Below, piece by piece: positions 1-7,905 of a stretch of DNA of 64,000 nt. The stretch comes from Corynebacterium amycolatum (GTDB lineage: Bacteria > Actinomycetota > Actinomycetes > Mycobacteriales > Mycobacteriaceae). Numbering within the stretch: position 1 is the first letter of the stretch; every line of letters begins with the position of its first letter. Under the pieces are notes generated by a model that ran no database searches, had not been told where the DNA came from, and worked only from the letters and a program-made list of their open reading frames with translations. Position numbers and translations under genes: made by a program. The DNA lies in assembly GCF_016889425.1 (NCBI RefSeq), contig NZ_CP069513.1, positions 2,170,001 to 2,234,000 on the forward strand, written 5' to 3'.

Positions 1-697
1 CAGCCACTTCACCGGCGTATCCAGCGGCGCGCAGCCGCTCAACCCAGCTGCGCAGCGGCACCCCGCCGGTGCCCGGCGCGCCGCGGCCTGGGAAATCGGC
101 AATCTGGACGTGCGCCGGCAGACTCACTCTTCCGGCCTCCACATCGGTGAGCCAGGCATCCACGTCCACGCCATTGGCCGCAAAATGGTAAAAGTCCGCG
201 AGCACGCCAGCACCAGTCTGTTGCGCTAACTCCTCGGCCTGCCAGGGATCGGTAATGGGATAATCGCTCATCCCGGACAGTGGCTCAATCAACGCGCGGA
301 CACCACTGAGCTCCAGCTGGGCAGTGATCTCAGTTAGCCTCTGCACCTGCAAGTCCGTTAGCTCCCCAGACCGCCCCAGCAGCACATTCGAGCACTTCAA
401 CCCCGTGGCACTCGCAATCTGGCTGACTGCTTCCAAGTGTCCGGCAGGCAACCCGTCTGTATCGAGCACTCCCCGCTGTCCCGCTGCCATGTCCCCTCCC
501 CACAGGTTCATGGCATAAAGACCAAGGCTGTCGTCAAAGAGGTCACAAAAAGCGGAAACCTCATCGGGTGCGGGCACTGCGAGGTCAAATGGCCACCAGA
601 ATTCCACGGCCGCGTAGCCGTCGTCACGCGCGGCGTTGACGGCGTCGTGCGGGGACATGTGTGCGTAGACCGTAGAACAGTTAATAATGGTGCTCAT
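1..697 (-). CDS. hyi: Hydroxypyruvate isomerase-like sugar isomerase (3' end cut by window edge)
   Basis: The minus strand is open from the ATG at 697 to the left edge, giving about 232 residues of a xylose-isomerase-like TIM barrel. The N-terminus MSTIINCSTVYAH, the segment AAVEFWWPFD, the acidic IEPLSGMSDYP strand and LADFYHF are typical of the Hyi/YgbM group, which interconverts hydroxypyruvate and tartronate semialdehyde or acts on related small sugar acids. The family is usually about 260 residues, so roughly 30 are missing off the edge. The ATG (695-697) overlaps the ATG of the divergent SDR gene (696-698). No Shine-Dalgarno is visible, but a TACCGT -10 box lies seven bases upstream of the ATG, which suggests leaderless translation. 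Exact substrate is inferred from family only. Confidence 0.75.
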   Translation of the reverse strand, partial: MSTIINCSTVYAHMSPHDAVNAARDDGYAAVEFWWPFDLAVPAPDEVSAFCDLFDDSLGLYAMNLWGGDMAAGQRGVLDTDGLPAGHLEAVSQIASATGLKCSNVLLGRSGELTDLQVQRLTEITAQLELSGVRALIEPLSGMSDYPITDPWQAEELAQQTGAGVLADFYHFAANGVDVDAWLTDVEAGRVSLPAHVQIADFPGRGAPGTGGVPLRSWVERLRAAGYAGEVA

Positions 698-710
698 GAC
701 CAAAACGGTA
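683..710. promoter_or_regulatory. Overlapping divergent leaderless promoters of hyi-like and SDR genes
   Basis: On the plus strand AATAAT (683-688) is followed by seven bases and the ATG at 696. On the minus strand TACCGT (plus positions 705-710) is followed by seven bases and the ATG at 697. Each -10 box lies inside the coding sequence of the other gene, and neither start has a Shine-Dalgarno. Confidence 0.5.
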
Positions 711-1418
711 GTAGTAACTGGTGGCGGCGCGGGCATTGGTCGCGAAATTGCTCTGGCTTTCGCCGCCGATGGCTGGCACGTGCATATCTGCGGCAGGCGT
801 ATCGACGCGCTCGAGACTGTTGCCGCCGAAGCGGACAACATCACCTACTCCAGGTGTGACATCACCGATCCTGAGCAGGTCCGTGCGATGTTTGAGAACG
901 CGCAGGTGGCTACGGGAACCATCGATGTTGCAGTGCTCAATGCGGGGCTGCCCGGCACGCCCGCGGAGTTCGGAGAGACTGACATTGAGGACTTCCGGGC
1001 GGTCATCGATACGAATGTGGTCGGCTCGTACCTGTGTGCACGCGAGGCTTTTTCGCGGATGAAGGCGGGGTGCGAGGGGAAGACAGAGCAAGCGGGCGGC
1101 CGAATCCTGGTCAATTGTTCTATCGCAGCGCAGGTGCCGAGAGCGCACACGGCGGCGTACGCGACGTCGAAAAGCGCGCTTGCCGGAATGACCCACGTGC
1201 TTGCCCTCGACGGACGCGAGTATGGCATCACGGCAACGCGCATTGATATTGGCAATGCGCAGACTGACCTGTTGGGGACGTTCACAGGCAGCGAGCCGAT
1301 GTTCGATGCCAAGCAGGCTGCGGAAACTTTCCTCTACGCCGCGAATCTGCCGGCAGGTGCCGTCATCGATCAGCTTACGATTACCGCTGCGGGTATGCCC
1401 TTTTTGGGCAGGGGTTAG
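696..1418 (+). CDS. SDR-family NAD(P)-dependent oxidoreductase
   Basis: A 240-residue classical short-chain dehydrogenase/reductase. Visible motifs are the cofactor loop TGGGAGIG near the N-terminus, the LNAG structural motif, the catalytic serine in VNCSIAAQVP and the YATSK active-site tyrosine-lysine pair. The substrate cannot be told from sequence. Its divergent partner is a hydroxypyruvate-isomerase-like gene, so a hydroxy-acid or sugar-acid substrate is a reasonable guess. The reading frame also has an ATG at 687, but the ATG at 696 fits better because MTKTVVVTGG is the usual SDR start and it sits seven bases after an AATAAT -10 box. The next gene follows on the same strand after 56 bases. 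Confidence 0.85.
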   Translation: MTKTVVVTGGGAGIGREIALAFAADGWHVHICGRRIDALETVAAEADNITYSRCDITDPEQVRAMFENAQVATGTIDVAVLNAGLPGTPAEFGETDIEDFRAVIDTNVVGSYLCAREAFSRMKAGCEGKTEQAGGRILVNCSIAAQVPRAHTAAYATSKSALAGMTHVLALDGREYGITATRIDIGNAQTDLLGTFTGSEPMFDAKQAAETFLYAANLPAGAVIDQLTITAAGMPFLGRG

Positions 1419-1474
1419 CCTGCCCCTTAAACTGGAGCACAATTGGGTTTAGATTGAGGAGGCGGGTTAGGGCG

Positions 1475-2707
1475 ATGTCCATGGAAAACCACCCCTCTCT
1501 GGGCGGCGGAAACGAAGAAGAGCAGCAGGAAAAGTCTCACCCGTCGAACGAGCCTGCAGCGACTCCGAAACGTTCGACGCGCTGGGACACGTCCCGCCCA
1601 ACCACCGCTCCTGATTTTTTGCTCTCCCGTGCGCACGGCTCCATCCGCACGCAAGGTATTGAAGAGCAGATTTCCGACCCCTGGCTCGCAGCCGAGGGAC
1701 TGCACTCGGGCATTCACAAGATGGTGGTCGGCGCCCTGCCCTTCGACTTGGACAAGCCCGCCGCCCTGACCGTTCCCCGGGAAGTCATCCGCTCCTCGCA
1801 GCCGCTGGAGCCACCCGCGCACTACCGCTGGAACGCACCGAAGCCTCACGCCAGCATCGTCGCTTACGATCCCCCGCTCGTTGAGCACGCTGAGCGCATC
1901 GCCGCAGCCATCCGCACCATCGAGTACTCGGCGCTGGAAAAGGTCGTGCTCGCGCGCGCTGTGGAACTCGAAATCGATCCCCCGATTGACCCACTCCTTC
2001 TCGCATCGCGGCTTATCGACGGATCCCCCAACCGTGATGGCTTTGTCGTGGATCTCTCTCCCGCCGGTTCCGATTATGAGGGCAAGTTGCTCATCGGTTC
2101 CTCCCCGGAGATGCTGGTCCGCCGTACGGGTGACATCGTTGAGGCATTTCCCTTGGCCGGGTCGCTGCCGAGATCCCGAAATGAAGAGGCGGACCGGGCG
2201 TCGGCTCGTCGTTTAGCGGACTCGCGCAAGAACCTGGATGAACACGCCTTCGTTGTCGATGACATCGCCGACAACCTGGCGCCGCTGTGCAGTTCGCTGG
2301 ATGTTCCGGACAGCCCCGAGCTGATGAGCACCGCCGAGATGTGGCACTTGGCCACACATATCCGCGGTCGATTGAAGGATCCGTCGCTGTCCGCGCTGGA
2401 TTTGGCACTGGTGGTGCACCCAACACCTGCCATTTGTGGCACGCCGACGGAATCCGCCTTCGGTGTCATCCAGGCCGTGGAAACCGACCGGGGCTTCTAC
2501 TCCGGCGCTGTCGGCTGGTGCGATGAGAATGGCGATGGTGAGTTCGTGGTCTCCATTCGCTGTGCCGAAATCGACACTGAGGGGTCCGTGGCACGACTAT
2601 GGGCCGGAGGCGGCATTGTGTCGCACTCCGACCCAGAAGAAGAAGTCACGGAAACCAGCGCCAAAATGGGCACTGTGCTCCGCGCTTTTGGAGTTAAGGG
2701 GGCTTAA
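1475..2707 (+). CDS. Isochorismate synthase (chorismate-binding family)
   Basis: A 410-residue chorismate-utilising enzyme converting chorismate to isochorismate, the first step toward menaquinone or catecholate siderophores. The C-terminal two thirds is the chorismate-binding fold: EKVVLARAVEL with the conserved lysine, LIGSSPEMLVRR, FPLAGSLPRS, DEHAFVVDDI, the THIRGRLK segment, HPTPAICGTP, GFYSGAVGW and the ending GGGIVSHSDPEEEVTET. The N-terminal 50 residues are polar and variable. The ATG at 1475 is preferred to an in-frame TTG at 1454 because the GAGGAGG ribosome site (1456-1462) would otherwise lie within the coding sequence. No menaquinone or siderophore synthesis genes are adjacent, so MenF versus DhbC/EntC cannot be decided. 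Its stop overlaps the stop of the convergent FAH-family gene. Confidence 0.85.
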   Translation: MSMENHPSLGGGNEEEQQEKSHPSNEPAATPKRSTRWDTSRPTTAPDFLLSRAHGSIRTQGIEEQISDPWLAAEGLHSGIHKMVVGALPFDLDKPAALTVPREVIRSSQPLEPPAHYRWNAPKPHASIVAYDPPLVEHAERIAAAIRTIEYSALEKVVLARAVELEIDPPIDPLLLASRLIDGSPNRDGFVVDLSPAGSDYEGKLLIGSSPEMLVRRTGDIVEAFPLAGSLPRSRNEEADRASARRLADSRKNLDEHAFVVDDIADNLAPLCSSLDVPDSPELMSTAEMWHLATHIRGRLKDPSLSALDLALVVHPTPAICGTPTESAFGVIQAVETDRGFYSGAVGWCDENGDGEFVVSIRCAEIDTEGSVARLWAGGGIVSHSDPEEEVTETSAKMGTVLRAFGVKGA

Positions 2708-3492
2708 GCCCGCTCCACCGGGTTGGCCAGCTTGCCGATACCCGGAATCTCGATTTCGATGCGGTCGCCCGGGAACATCGCAGCGGTACCGGCCGGGGAG
2801 CCGGTGCAGATGACGTCACCCGGCAGCAGCGTAATCGAGGCGGTGATGAACTCGATGATCTCCGGGATGGACATAATCATCTGGTTGGAGTTGGAGTCCT
2901 GCTTAGTCTCGGTAACACCCTCGTGAGTCAGGTGCGCCTTGATTGGCAGCTCGTTGTAGTCCAGCTCCGTCTGGATCCACGGGCCCAGCGGGCAGAAGGT
3001 ATCGATACCCTTTGCGCGCGCCCACTGACCGTCGGCAAACTGCAGGTCACGGGAAGAAACATCATTGACGATGGTGTATCCGAAGATTACATCGTGAGCG
3101 TTTTCCTTCTTCACGTTCTTGCACGGCTTACCAATAACCAGTGCCAGCTCGCCCTCAAACTCGACGTTAGTGGCGAAATCCGGAATGCGAATCGGCGCTT
3201 CCGGACCAATAACGGCCGTCGGCGGCTTAATGAACATCGTCGGCGGCAGCGATTCTGCCGACTTCTTGAACACCTCGGCGACGTGGTCAGCGTAGTTACG
3301 ACCAATAGCGATGACCTTCGACGGCAGCATCGGGGCGAGCAGACGTACGTCGGCAAGCGGCCAGGAACGACCAGTCTTATTCAGCTGACCGAAAGGGTGC
3401 CCTTCGATCTCGTGCAAAGTAACTTCATTGCCTTCGCCCTCGACGAGCGCGAAGCACATGCCCTCTGGGTGGGCGATTCGAGCAATACGCAT
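2704..3492 (-). CDS. odx: FAH-family hydrolase/decarboxylase, probable oxaloacetate decarboxylase
   Basis: A 262-residue fumarylacetoacetate-hydrolase-fold protein. The metal site shows as VEFEGELALVIG (two glutamates) and GYTIVNDVSSRDLQ (aspartate), followed by LGPWI and the TGSPAGTA loop. Such proteins act on acylpyruvates or decarboxylate oxaloacetate with Mg2+ or Mn2+. In C. glutamicum the gene in this position, beside dnaQ2 and a CBS-domain gene, is odx (cg1458), a divalent-cation-dependent oxaloacetate decarboxylase, and the same neighbours are present here. The start MRIARIAHPEG at 3492 is chosen over an upstream start because it is the conserved family start and lies six bases from a TACCCT box. 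The stop overlaps that of isochorismate synthase by four bases. Confidence 0.8.
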   Translation of the reverse strand: MRIARIAHPEGMCFALVEGEGNEVTLHEIEGHPFGQLNKTGRSWPLADVRLLAPMLPSKVIAIGRNYADHVAEVFKKSAESLPPTMFIKPPTAVIGPEAPIRIPDFATNVEFEGELALVIGKPCKNVKKENAHDVIFGYTIVNDVSSRDLQFADGQWARAKGIDTFCPLGPWIQTELDYNELPIKAHLTHEGVTETKQDSNSNQMIMSIPEIIEFITASITLLPGDVICTGSPAGTAAMFPGDRIEIEIPGIGKLANPVERA

Positions 3493-3498
3493 AAAAAT

Positions 3499-3530
3499 AG
3501 GGTACACGTCACATTGCAATAATTATGCAA
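3499..3530 (-). promoter_or_regulatory. Leaderless promoter and palindromic operator candidate of odx-like gene
   Basis: A TACCCT -10 box (plus positions 3499-3504) is six bases from the ATG at 3492, as expected for a leaderless transcript. Just upstream, TTGCA-N7-TGCAA (3514-3530) is a perfect inverted repeat that would cover the -35 region and could bind a regulator. Confidence 0.45.
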
Positions 3531-3557
3531 CGACCCCCACTCTCAAACACTTACGAT

Positions 3558-4145
3558 TTAAACTCCGCGCGATTCCTGCGCAAGCCACACCAGTGCACAA
3601 GCCAGCGCATCGTTGAACGCGTGATGGGCCTTAAAACGGGGAATGCCGTACTTGTCGCACAGTGACCACAACCGCAGCTCATCACGGACCGGCTCGCGGT
3701 TGGCTCGCAGAATCGCGTCGTACTCGCGTGTCATAGTGTCCGCCACCGGCACATCAAAGCGGGCATCAAAGTACTTCCGGCACAACGGATCCAGGAACCC
3801 AACTTCCATCCGCGCGTAGTGCGCCAGCAGCTTCCGTCCCCGCAGAGCTTCTAACAGCTTGCCGACGGCTACTTCTGCCTCTACCCCGGTTGCGACCATG
3901 TCGTCGGTAAGCCCATGCACCGTCGCCGACTCGCCGACGCTCACCTCCTCGCGCTCTGGGCGAATGAGAAGGTGACCGGATTCCTCCAGCACGATGTCGT
4001 GGTCTTCCACCGCAACCCAACCGATGGAAAGCAGCTGATCTTTGGAAGGATCCAGACCTGTGGTTTCCACGTCTACCGCGAGCCAAGCATTGTCGCGGAT
4101 AGGTGCGTCCAGGATTTTCTTGCGAGGTTTGAAAAACTTCAACAT
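3558..4145 (-). CDS. DEDDh 3'-5' exonuclease (DnaQ-like)
   Basis: A 195-residue exonuclease of the DnaQ/RNase T superfamily. Exo I is WLAVDVETTGLD near residue 25, with the Asp-Glu metal ligands. Exo II is AHYARMEVGFLDP, and Exo III is HHAFNDALACALVW with the catalytic His and Asp of the DEDDh type. It has no polymerase or BRCT domain, so it is a stand-alone nuclease on DNA or RNA ends. It lies 33 bases downstream of the cNMP/CBS/DUF294 gene on the same strand. This pairing recurs in Corynebacterium (dnaQ2 beside a CBS gene) and in proteobacteria near acetate transport genes, so co-transcription and a shared role are likely. No good Shine-Dalgarno is visible. Confidence 0.85.
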   Translation of the reverse strand: MLKFFKPRKKILDAPIRDNAWLAVDVETTGLDPSKDQLLSIGWVAVEDHDIVLEESGHLLIRPEREEVSVGESATVHGLTDDMVATGVEAEVAVGKLLEALRGRKLLAHYARMEVGFLDPLCRKYFDARFDVPVADTMTREYDAILRANREPVRDELRLWSLCDKYGIPRFKAHHAFNDALACALVWLAQESRGV

Positions 4146-4151
4146 TGCGTG

Positions 4152-4177
4152 CTCACACAGCTAACTCACACAGCTAA
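4152..4177. repeat. Perfect 13-bp tandem duplication in intergenic spacer
   Basis: CTCACACAGCTAA occurs at 4152-4164 and again immediately at 4165-4177. It fills the 33-base spacer between the DUF294 gene and the exonuclease gene, upstream of the exonuclease start. Confidence 0.9.
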
Positions 4178-4178
4178 A

Positions 4179-6053
4179 TCACGACATCGCCCGGATGGGA
4201 TACTTCGCCCCGAGACTCTGCTGCAACTTGCGGATAACACCAAACGCGTCACGCAGGTGCTCTCTTTCCAGGCTTGATAGGCGCTTCGGGTAGATGTGGT
4301 TATTCGGCTGGGTGCCGGCGTTGAACTGGGCCTGCTGGTGATGAAGCTGCACCGTGCACAGGAACTCGAACGCATCCGCAAGGTCCTGAGCACCTTGACG
4401 ACTCACGCTTCCGGCTCCGGCACTTGCCGCCAAACGTTCACGTGTCGATTGCTGTGGCAGACCAGCTGCCACAGCAAATAGACGCGCGATCTGCACCACA
4501 GCAGCAGTTCCCCCCTTCTTGATGTCCAGGGTTTCCGCGTGCTCGCCGCCCTTTTCCAGCACCAGGCCACGGAAGAAGCCGAGCGGCGGCTCCCGCCAGG
4601 CCGCGAGTTTGGCCAAGTGCGCGTGCAGGCGCTGCGACCCCTGCGCCAGCGGCAGGTAGGCGGCGCGCAGTTCCTCCACTAGTTGCACGTCGCCCGCCAC
4701 CCCACGCATGTCGAAGAAGGTCTGCGCATGCAACAGGGCTTCCGCCTCCGGCACAGTGATCCACCCGTGGAAAGTGCGCAACCACTGCGACTTAGTCATC
4801 CTCCACGCGGGATTGCTGGCCATCATATCCCCTGTACAGAGCGGATAACCGACTCGGTCGAGGTTAGTGCAAATCTCGTCGCTAAGCGCGGCGAAATAGT
4901 CAGCGTGAACGTCGGCGTCGTAGTCGTCGGCGAGAACCAGCGCATTGTCCTGATCGGATGCGAGCCCCATCTCTCCGCGCCCATGCGAGCCCAGGACTGC
5001 AATCGCGTAGCTGACCGGTGGGGGCCCGAGCTTTTCCTCGGCGAGAGCAACCAGGCGCCGGGTAACAGCATCGGCCACGGCAGTCAGCAGCTTCGAGACC
5101 TCCTCCCCCGAATCACCCCGGTCAATGAACCGGCCGACAATTCGTCGCGCGTTCTGGGCAATCTCTGCAATCTCTGAGATATCGCTCTTTCGCGCCAGCG
5201 TCGCCGTCGCATACACGGGATCGGTGTGCAGACTGCGCAGGAGGTCACCAATAACAATCATGCCGACCACTCTCGTCCCGTCATGCACTGGCAGGTGGTG
5301 GTAACCGCGCTCGGCCATCAGCAGCATGGCCTCGAAAACCAGCAGGTCGGGACTAATGGTTTCCGGGGTCTCGGTCATCACTTCGCTTACGAGCGTCGCC
5401 GCGGGCTTGGCCTCTGCCAGGACTCGACGACGGAGGTCGCGGTCCGTGATGATGCCAACGAGTGGGCTCTGATTAGCGCCTGCAGACTCCATCACCAGCA
5501 GACTGGAGACATTCCACTCCGTCATAATCTGCGCCGCCTCTTGCACTGTCGCATCGGCGCTGCAGGTCACCAGCGACGTTTCCATTAGGTCCGCAACCCG
5601 TGTGCGCAACGACTCCGATGCCGCAGTGCTCCGCAACTTCGAGGCCACTGCGCGAATGCGCGCGTTCTCACCGCCGTAATAGCGCCGGACCTCTACGAAC
5701 TGGTCATTGAGGTGGTTAAAGACCTCCTTGGAGATCACCAGGAATACGCAGTCCTCCACCGCCGTCATCGTGTATAGCGAAGGGTCACTGCTCAGCAGCG
5801 TCGAATAGCCGAAATGATCTCCCACATCTCGTCTGTCCAGCAGTGTGCCAGCTGGGTCGAAGAGATCCACCATGCCGGAGCGAATAATGAAACAGCTATT
5901 GTTATCCGCACCCGCCCGGATAATCTCCGTGCCACGACGGGCATAGCGCATGGTCAAAAGCGGTGGGATAGTTGCGCGCTCTTCATCGGTAAGGTCCGAA
6001 AACGGGCGAGTTTGGCTGAGGAAGTCTGCGATTTCCGCAAGCTCGACGGTCAT
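4179..6053 (-). CDS. cNMP-binding/CBS/DUF294 nucleotidyltransferase-like signalling protein
   Basis: A 624-residue multidomain cytoplasmic protein. Residues about 10-125 form a cyclic-nucleotide-binding-like beta barrel (RGTEIIRAGADNNSCFIIRSG, then VGDHFGYSTLL). Residues about 155-290 are a CBS pair, seen as SLLVMES, GIITDRDLRRRVLAE and LPVHDGTRVVGMIVIGDLLR. Around residue 355, VLGSHGRGEMGLASDQDN is the DUF294 nucleotidyltransferase-like motif (GS-X-GR, D-X-D), followed by its helical substrate-binding-like tail. It resembles the GlnD/GlnE nucleotidyltransferase fold, so protein or nucleotide modification controlled by adenine nucleotides is plausible but unproven. It is followed by a DEDDh exonuclease gene. 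The start at 6053 is seven bases from a GATAAT box, suggesting a leaderless mRNA. Confidence 0.85.
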   Translation of the reverse strand: MTVELAEIADFLSQTRPFSDLTDEERATIPPLLTMRYARRGTEIIRAGADNNSCFIIRSGMVDLFDPAGTLLDRRDVGDHFGYSTLLSSDPSLYTMTAVEDCVFLVISKEVFNHLNDQFVEVRRYYGGENARIRAVASKLRSTAASESLRTRVADLMETSLVTCSADATVQEAAQIMTEWNVSSLLVMESAGANQSPLVGIITDRDLRRRVLAEAKPAATLVSEVMTETPETISPDLLVFEAMLLMAERGYHHLPVHDGTRVVGMIVIGDLLRSLHTDPVYATATLARKSDISEIAEIAQNARRIVGRFIDRGDSGEEVSKLLTAVADAVTRRLVALAEEKLGPPPVSYAIAVLGSHGRGEMGLASDQDNALVLADDYDADVHADYFAALSDEICTNLDRVGYPLCTGDMMASNPAWRMTKSQWLRTFHGWITVPEAEALLHAQTFFDMRGVAGDVQLVEELRAAYLPLAQGSQRLHAHLAKLAAWREPPLGFFRGLVLEKGGEHAETLDIKKGGTAAVVQIARLFAVAAGLPQQSTRERLAASAGAGSVSRQGAQDLADAFEFLCTVQLHHQQAQFNAGTQPNNHIYPKRLSSLEREHLRDAFGVIRKLQQSLGAKYPIRAMS

Positions 6054-6060
6054 GGGGTCA

Positions 6061-6107
6061 ATTATCCCCTATTTTTGGCCCCAATAGGAGTGATTTGCGG
6101 GAATACT
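6061..6107. promoter_or_regulatory. Divergent leaderless promoters of DUF294 and DinB-like genes
   Basis: On the minus strand GATAAT (plus 6061-6066) is seven bases from the ATG at 6053. On the plus strand AATACT (6102-6107) is seven bases from the ATG at 6115. Neither gene has a visible Shine-Dalgarno. Confidence 0.45.
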
Positions 6108-6114
6108 CGACCTT

Positions 6115-6768
6115 ATGACCGATTCCACACACAGCGCTTCCACAAATCCCGAATGGCCGCTCGATGCCCACATCCTCGGCAGGATGGACAAGCTCGCGGC
6201 ACTCGTCGCCACGCTTGACGACGATACCTTCAACGCACCCCTCCCCATCCCAGCCATAAACTCCCTGGCCGTGCTGCTGCGTCATGTGACCGGATCAGCG
6301 AGGTACTGGCTCGAGCGCGTCTGCCTTGGGCGCGATTATGTCCGCAATCGCGATGGGGAGTTTTCTGCTCATTGCAGTGTTTCGGAAGGGCTGGAGATTT
6401 ACCACCGTGATCGCGCGGCTATTGAATCCGCGCTGGTGGAGCTGCAAGGCGTTGACCGCGCTGGTGCTCCTGCTGCGATTCCTACCGATAAAGACCGTTG
6501 GTGGTGCGGCAGCATCGAAGGAGTGATTGTGCATGTCTTCCACGAGGCGGCTCAGCACCTGGGACATGCGGAGATTACGAGGGATGCACTGGTGGCAGGG
6601 CTGGGAGGGAATGGCCCCGATGGCGGCGCAGAAAGCCCTTCCCCACACACCCTCGACACCATCATCAATGTGCTTGCCCAGGTCGGACATGCGTCGGACT
6701 TCATCGAGCACACCGCCGACGGTAAGACTCACATCACTACCGTCGATGGCAAAACTGTGATTGTCTAA
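6115..6768 (+). CDS. DinB/DUF664 family protein, possible mycothiol-dependent enzyme
   Basis: A 217-residue four-helix-bundle protein of the DinB/DUF664 superfamily. Histidines fit the family metal site: one in LAVLLRHVTGSARYW and two in VHVFHEAAQHLGHAEITRD. The first helix is WPLDAHILGRMDKLAALVATLDD. Actinobacterial members include mycothiol-dependent transferases and isomerases, so a thiol-transfer or detoxification role is possible, but the substrate is unknown. The segment after about residue 165 is a small C-terminal extension with the sequence TADGKTHITTVDGKTVIV. It is divergent from the DUF294 gene with 61 bases between starts, and convergent with leuB. Confidence 0.7.
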   Translation: MTDSTHSASTNPEWPLDAHILGRMDKLAALVATLDDDTFNAPLPIPAINSLAVLLRHVTGSARYWLERVCLGRDYVRNRDGEFSAHCSVSEGLEIYHRDRAAIESALVELQGVDRAGAPAAIPTDKDRWWCGSIEGVIVHVFHEAAQHLGHAEITRDALVAGLGGNGPDGGAESPSPHTLDTIINVLAQVGHASDFIEHTADGKTHITTVDGKTVIV

Positions 6769-6813
6769 CCCTTCCCCTGTTTTACTGCACTACTGTTTGC
6801 ACTACCGCATGCG

Positions 6814-7848
6814 CTACTTCAAAGCAGCAGCAATGCGGTCGCCAACTTCACTGGTCTTGATTGGGCCACTACCGCGGGTAGCCATGTCAGCTTCCACAGC
6901 AGCTTCGATGCGCTGAGCGTCTTCCTCACGACCCAGATGGCGAAGCATCATGGCACCCGACAGAATGGCTGCCGTCGGGTCAGCGATCCCCTTGCCAGCA
7001 ATGTCGGGCGCGGAGCCGTGAACGGGCTCAAACATGGACGGGTTGGTATTGGAGGCGTCAATGTTGCCGGACGCTGCCAGGCCAATACCGCCCGAAACTG
7101 CACCAGCTTCATCAGTAATGATGTCGCCGAAGAGATTGTCGGTGACGATGACGTCGAAACGCGAAGGATTAGTGACGAGGTAAATCGTCGCAGCGTCGAT
7201 GTGCGAGTAATCGACATCTACCTCAGGGTATTCCTTAGCGACCTCGTCGACCGTACGCTGCCACATACCGCCGCCGTGCACCAGCACATTGGTCTTGTGG
7301 ACGAGAGTCAGCTTCTTGCGGCGGGTCATAGCCAGCTCGAAGGCGTAGCGAACAACGCGCTCAGCACCGAAGCGGGTATTGACGGAGGTCTCGTTGGCAA
7401 CCTCGTGTGGCGTGCCGACGCGAATCGCACCGCCGTTACCGGTGTAGGCACCTTCGGTTCCCTCGCGGACGACCACGAAATCAATTTCGCCCGGATTCTT
7501 CAGCGGTGACTCGACACCCGGGAAGAGCTTGGAAGGACGCAGGTTGACGTGGTGATCCAGCGCGAAGCGCATCTTCAGCAGCAGGCCGCGTTCGAGAACG
7601 CCCGGAGGAACGTTCGCCGGGTCACCGATGGCACCGAGCAGAATAGCGTCGTGCTCGCGCAGGGAGTCAAGGTCGGCGTCGGTGAGCAGTTCGCCATTGC
7701 GCAAGTAGCGACGCGAACCGAGGTCATACTCGGTGGTGTCGAACTCGCCGATAGCAGCCCCCAGCACCTTCAGTGCCTCTGCCGTAACTTCCGTGCCGAT
7801 GCCATCACCCGGGATGACGGCGATCTTCAGCTTTCCTACCTCAGTCAT
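6814..7848 (-). CDS. leuB: 3-isopropylmalate dehydrogenase
   Basis: A 344-residue NAD-dependent beta-decarboxylating dehydrogenase of leucine synthesis, acting on (2R,3S)-3-isopropylmalate. The start [13 protein letters not shown], the substrate arginines around [19 protein letters not shown], the lysine in [10 protein letters not shown], the metal aspartates in [17 protein letters not shown] and the NAD-binding [18 protein letters not shown] are all present. Length is normal for the actinobacterial LeuB. The start [14 protein letters not shown] at 7848 is chosen because a GAGAAGGG ribosome site precedes it. The longer upstream frame has no support. It lies 57 bases from the end of an HNH gene on the same strand. 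The other leucine genes (leuA, leuCD) are not in this window. Confidence 0.95.
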   Translation of the reverse strand: MTEVGKLKIAVIPGDGIGTEVTAEALKVLGAAIGEFDTTEYDLGSRRYLRNGELLTDADLDSLREHDAILLGAIGDPANVPPGVLERGLLLKMRFALDHHVNLRPSKLFPGVESPLKNPGEIDFVVVREGTEGAYTGNGGAIRVGTPHEVANETSVNTRFGAERVVRYAFELAMTRRKKLTLVHKTNVLVHGGGMWQRTVDEVAKEYPEVDVDYSHIDAATIYLVTNPSRFDVIVTDNLFGDIITDEAGAVSGGIGLAASGNIDASNTNPSMFEPVHGSAPDIAGKGIADPTAAILSGAMMLRHLGREEDAQRIEAAVEADMATRGSGPIKTSEVGDRIAAALK

Positions 7849-7905
7849 TTTTTGAGATACCCTTCTCACTATATGGACACAAATGAGTGTAGCAGAACCT
7901 AGCAC

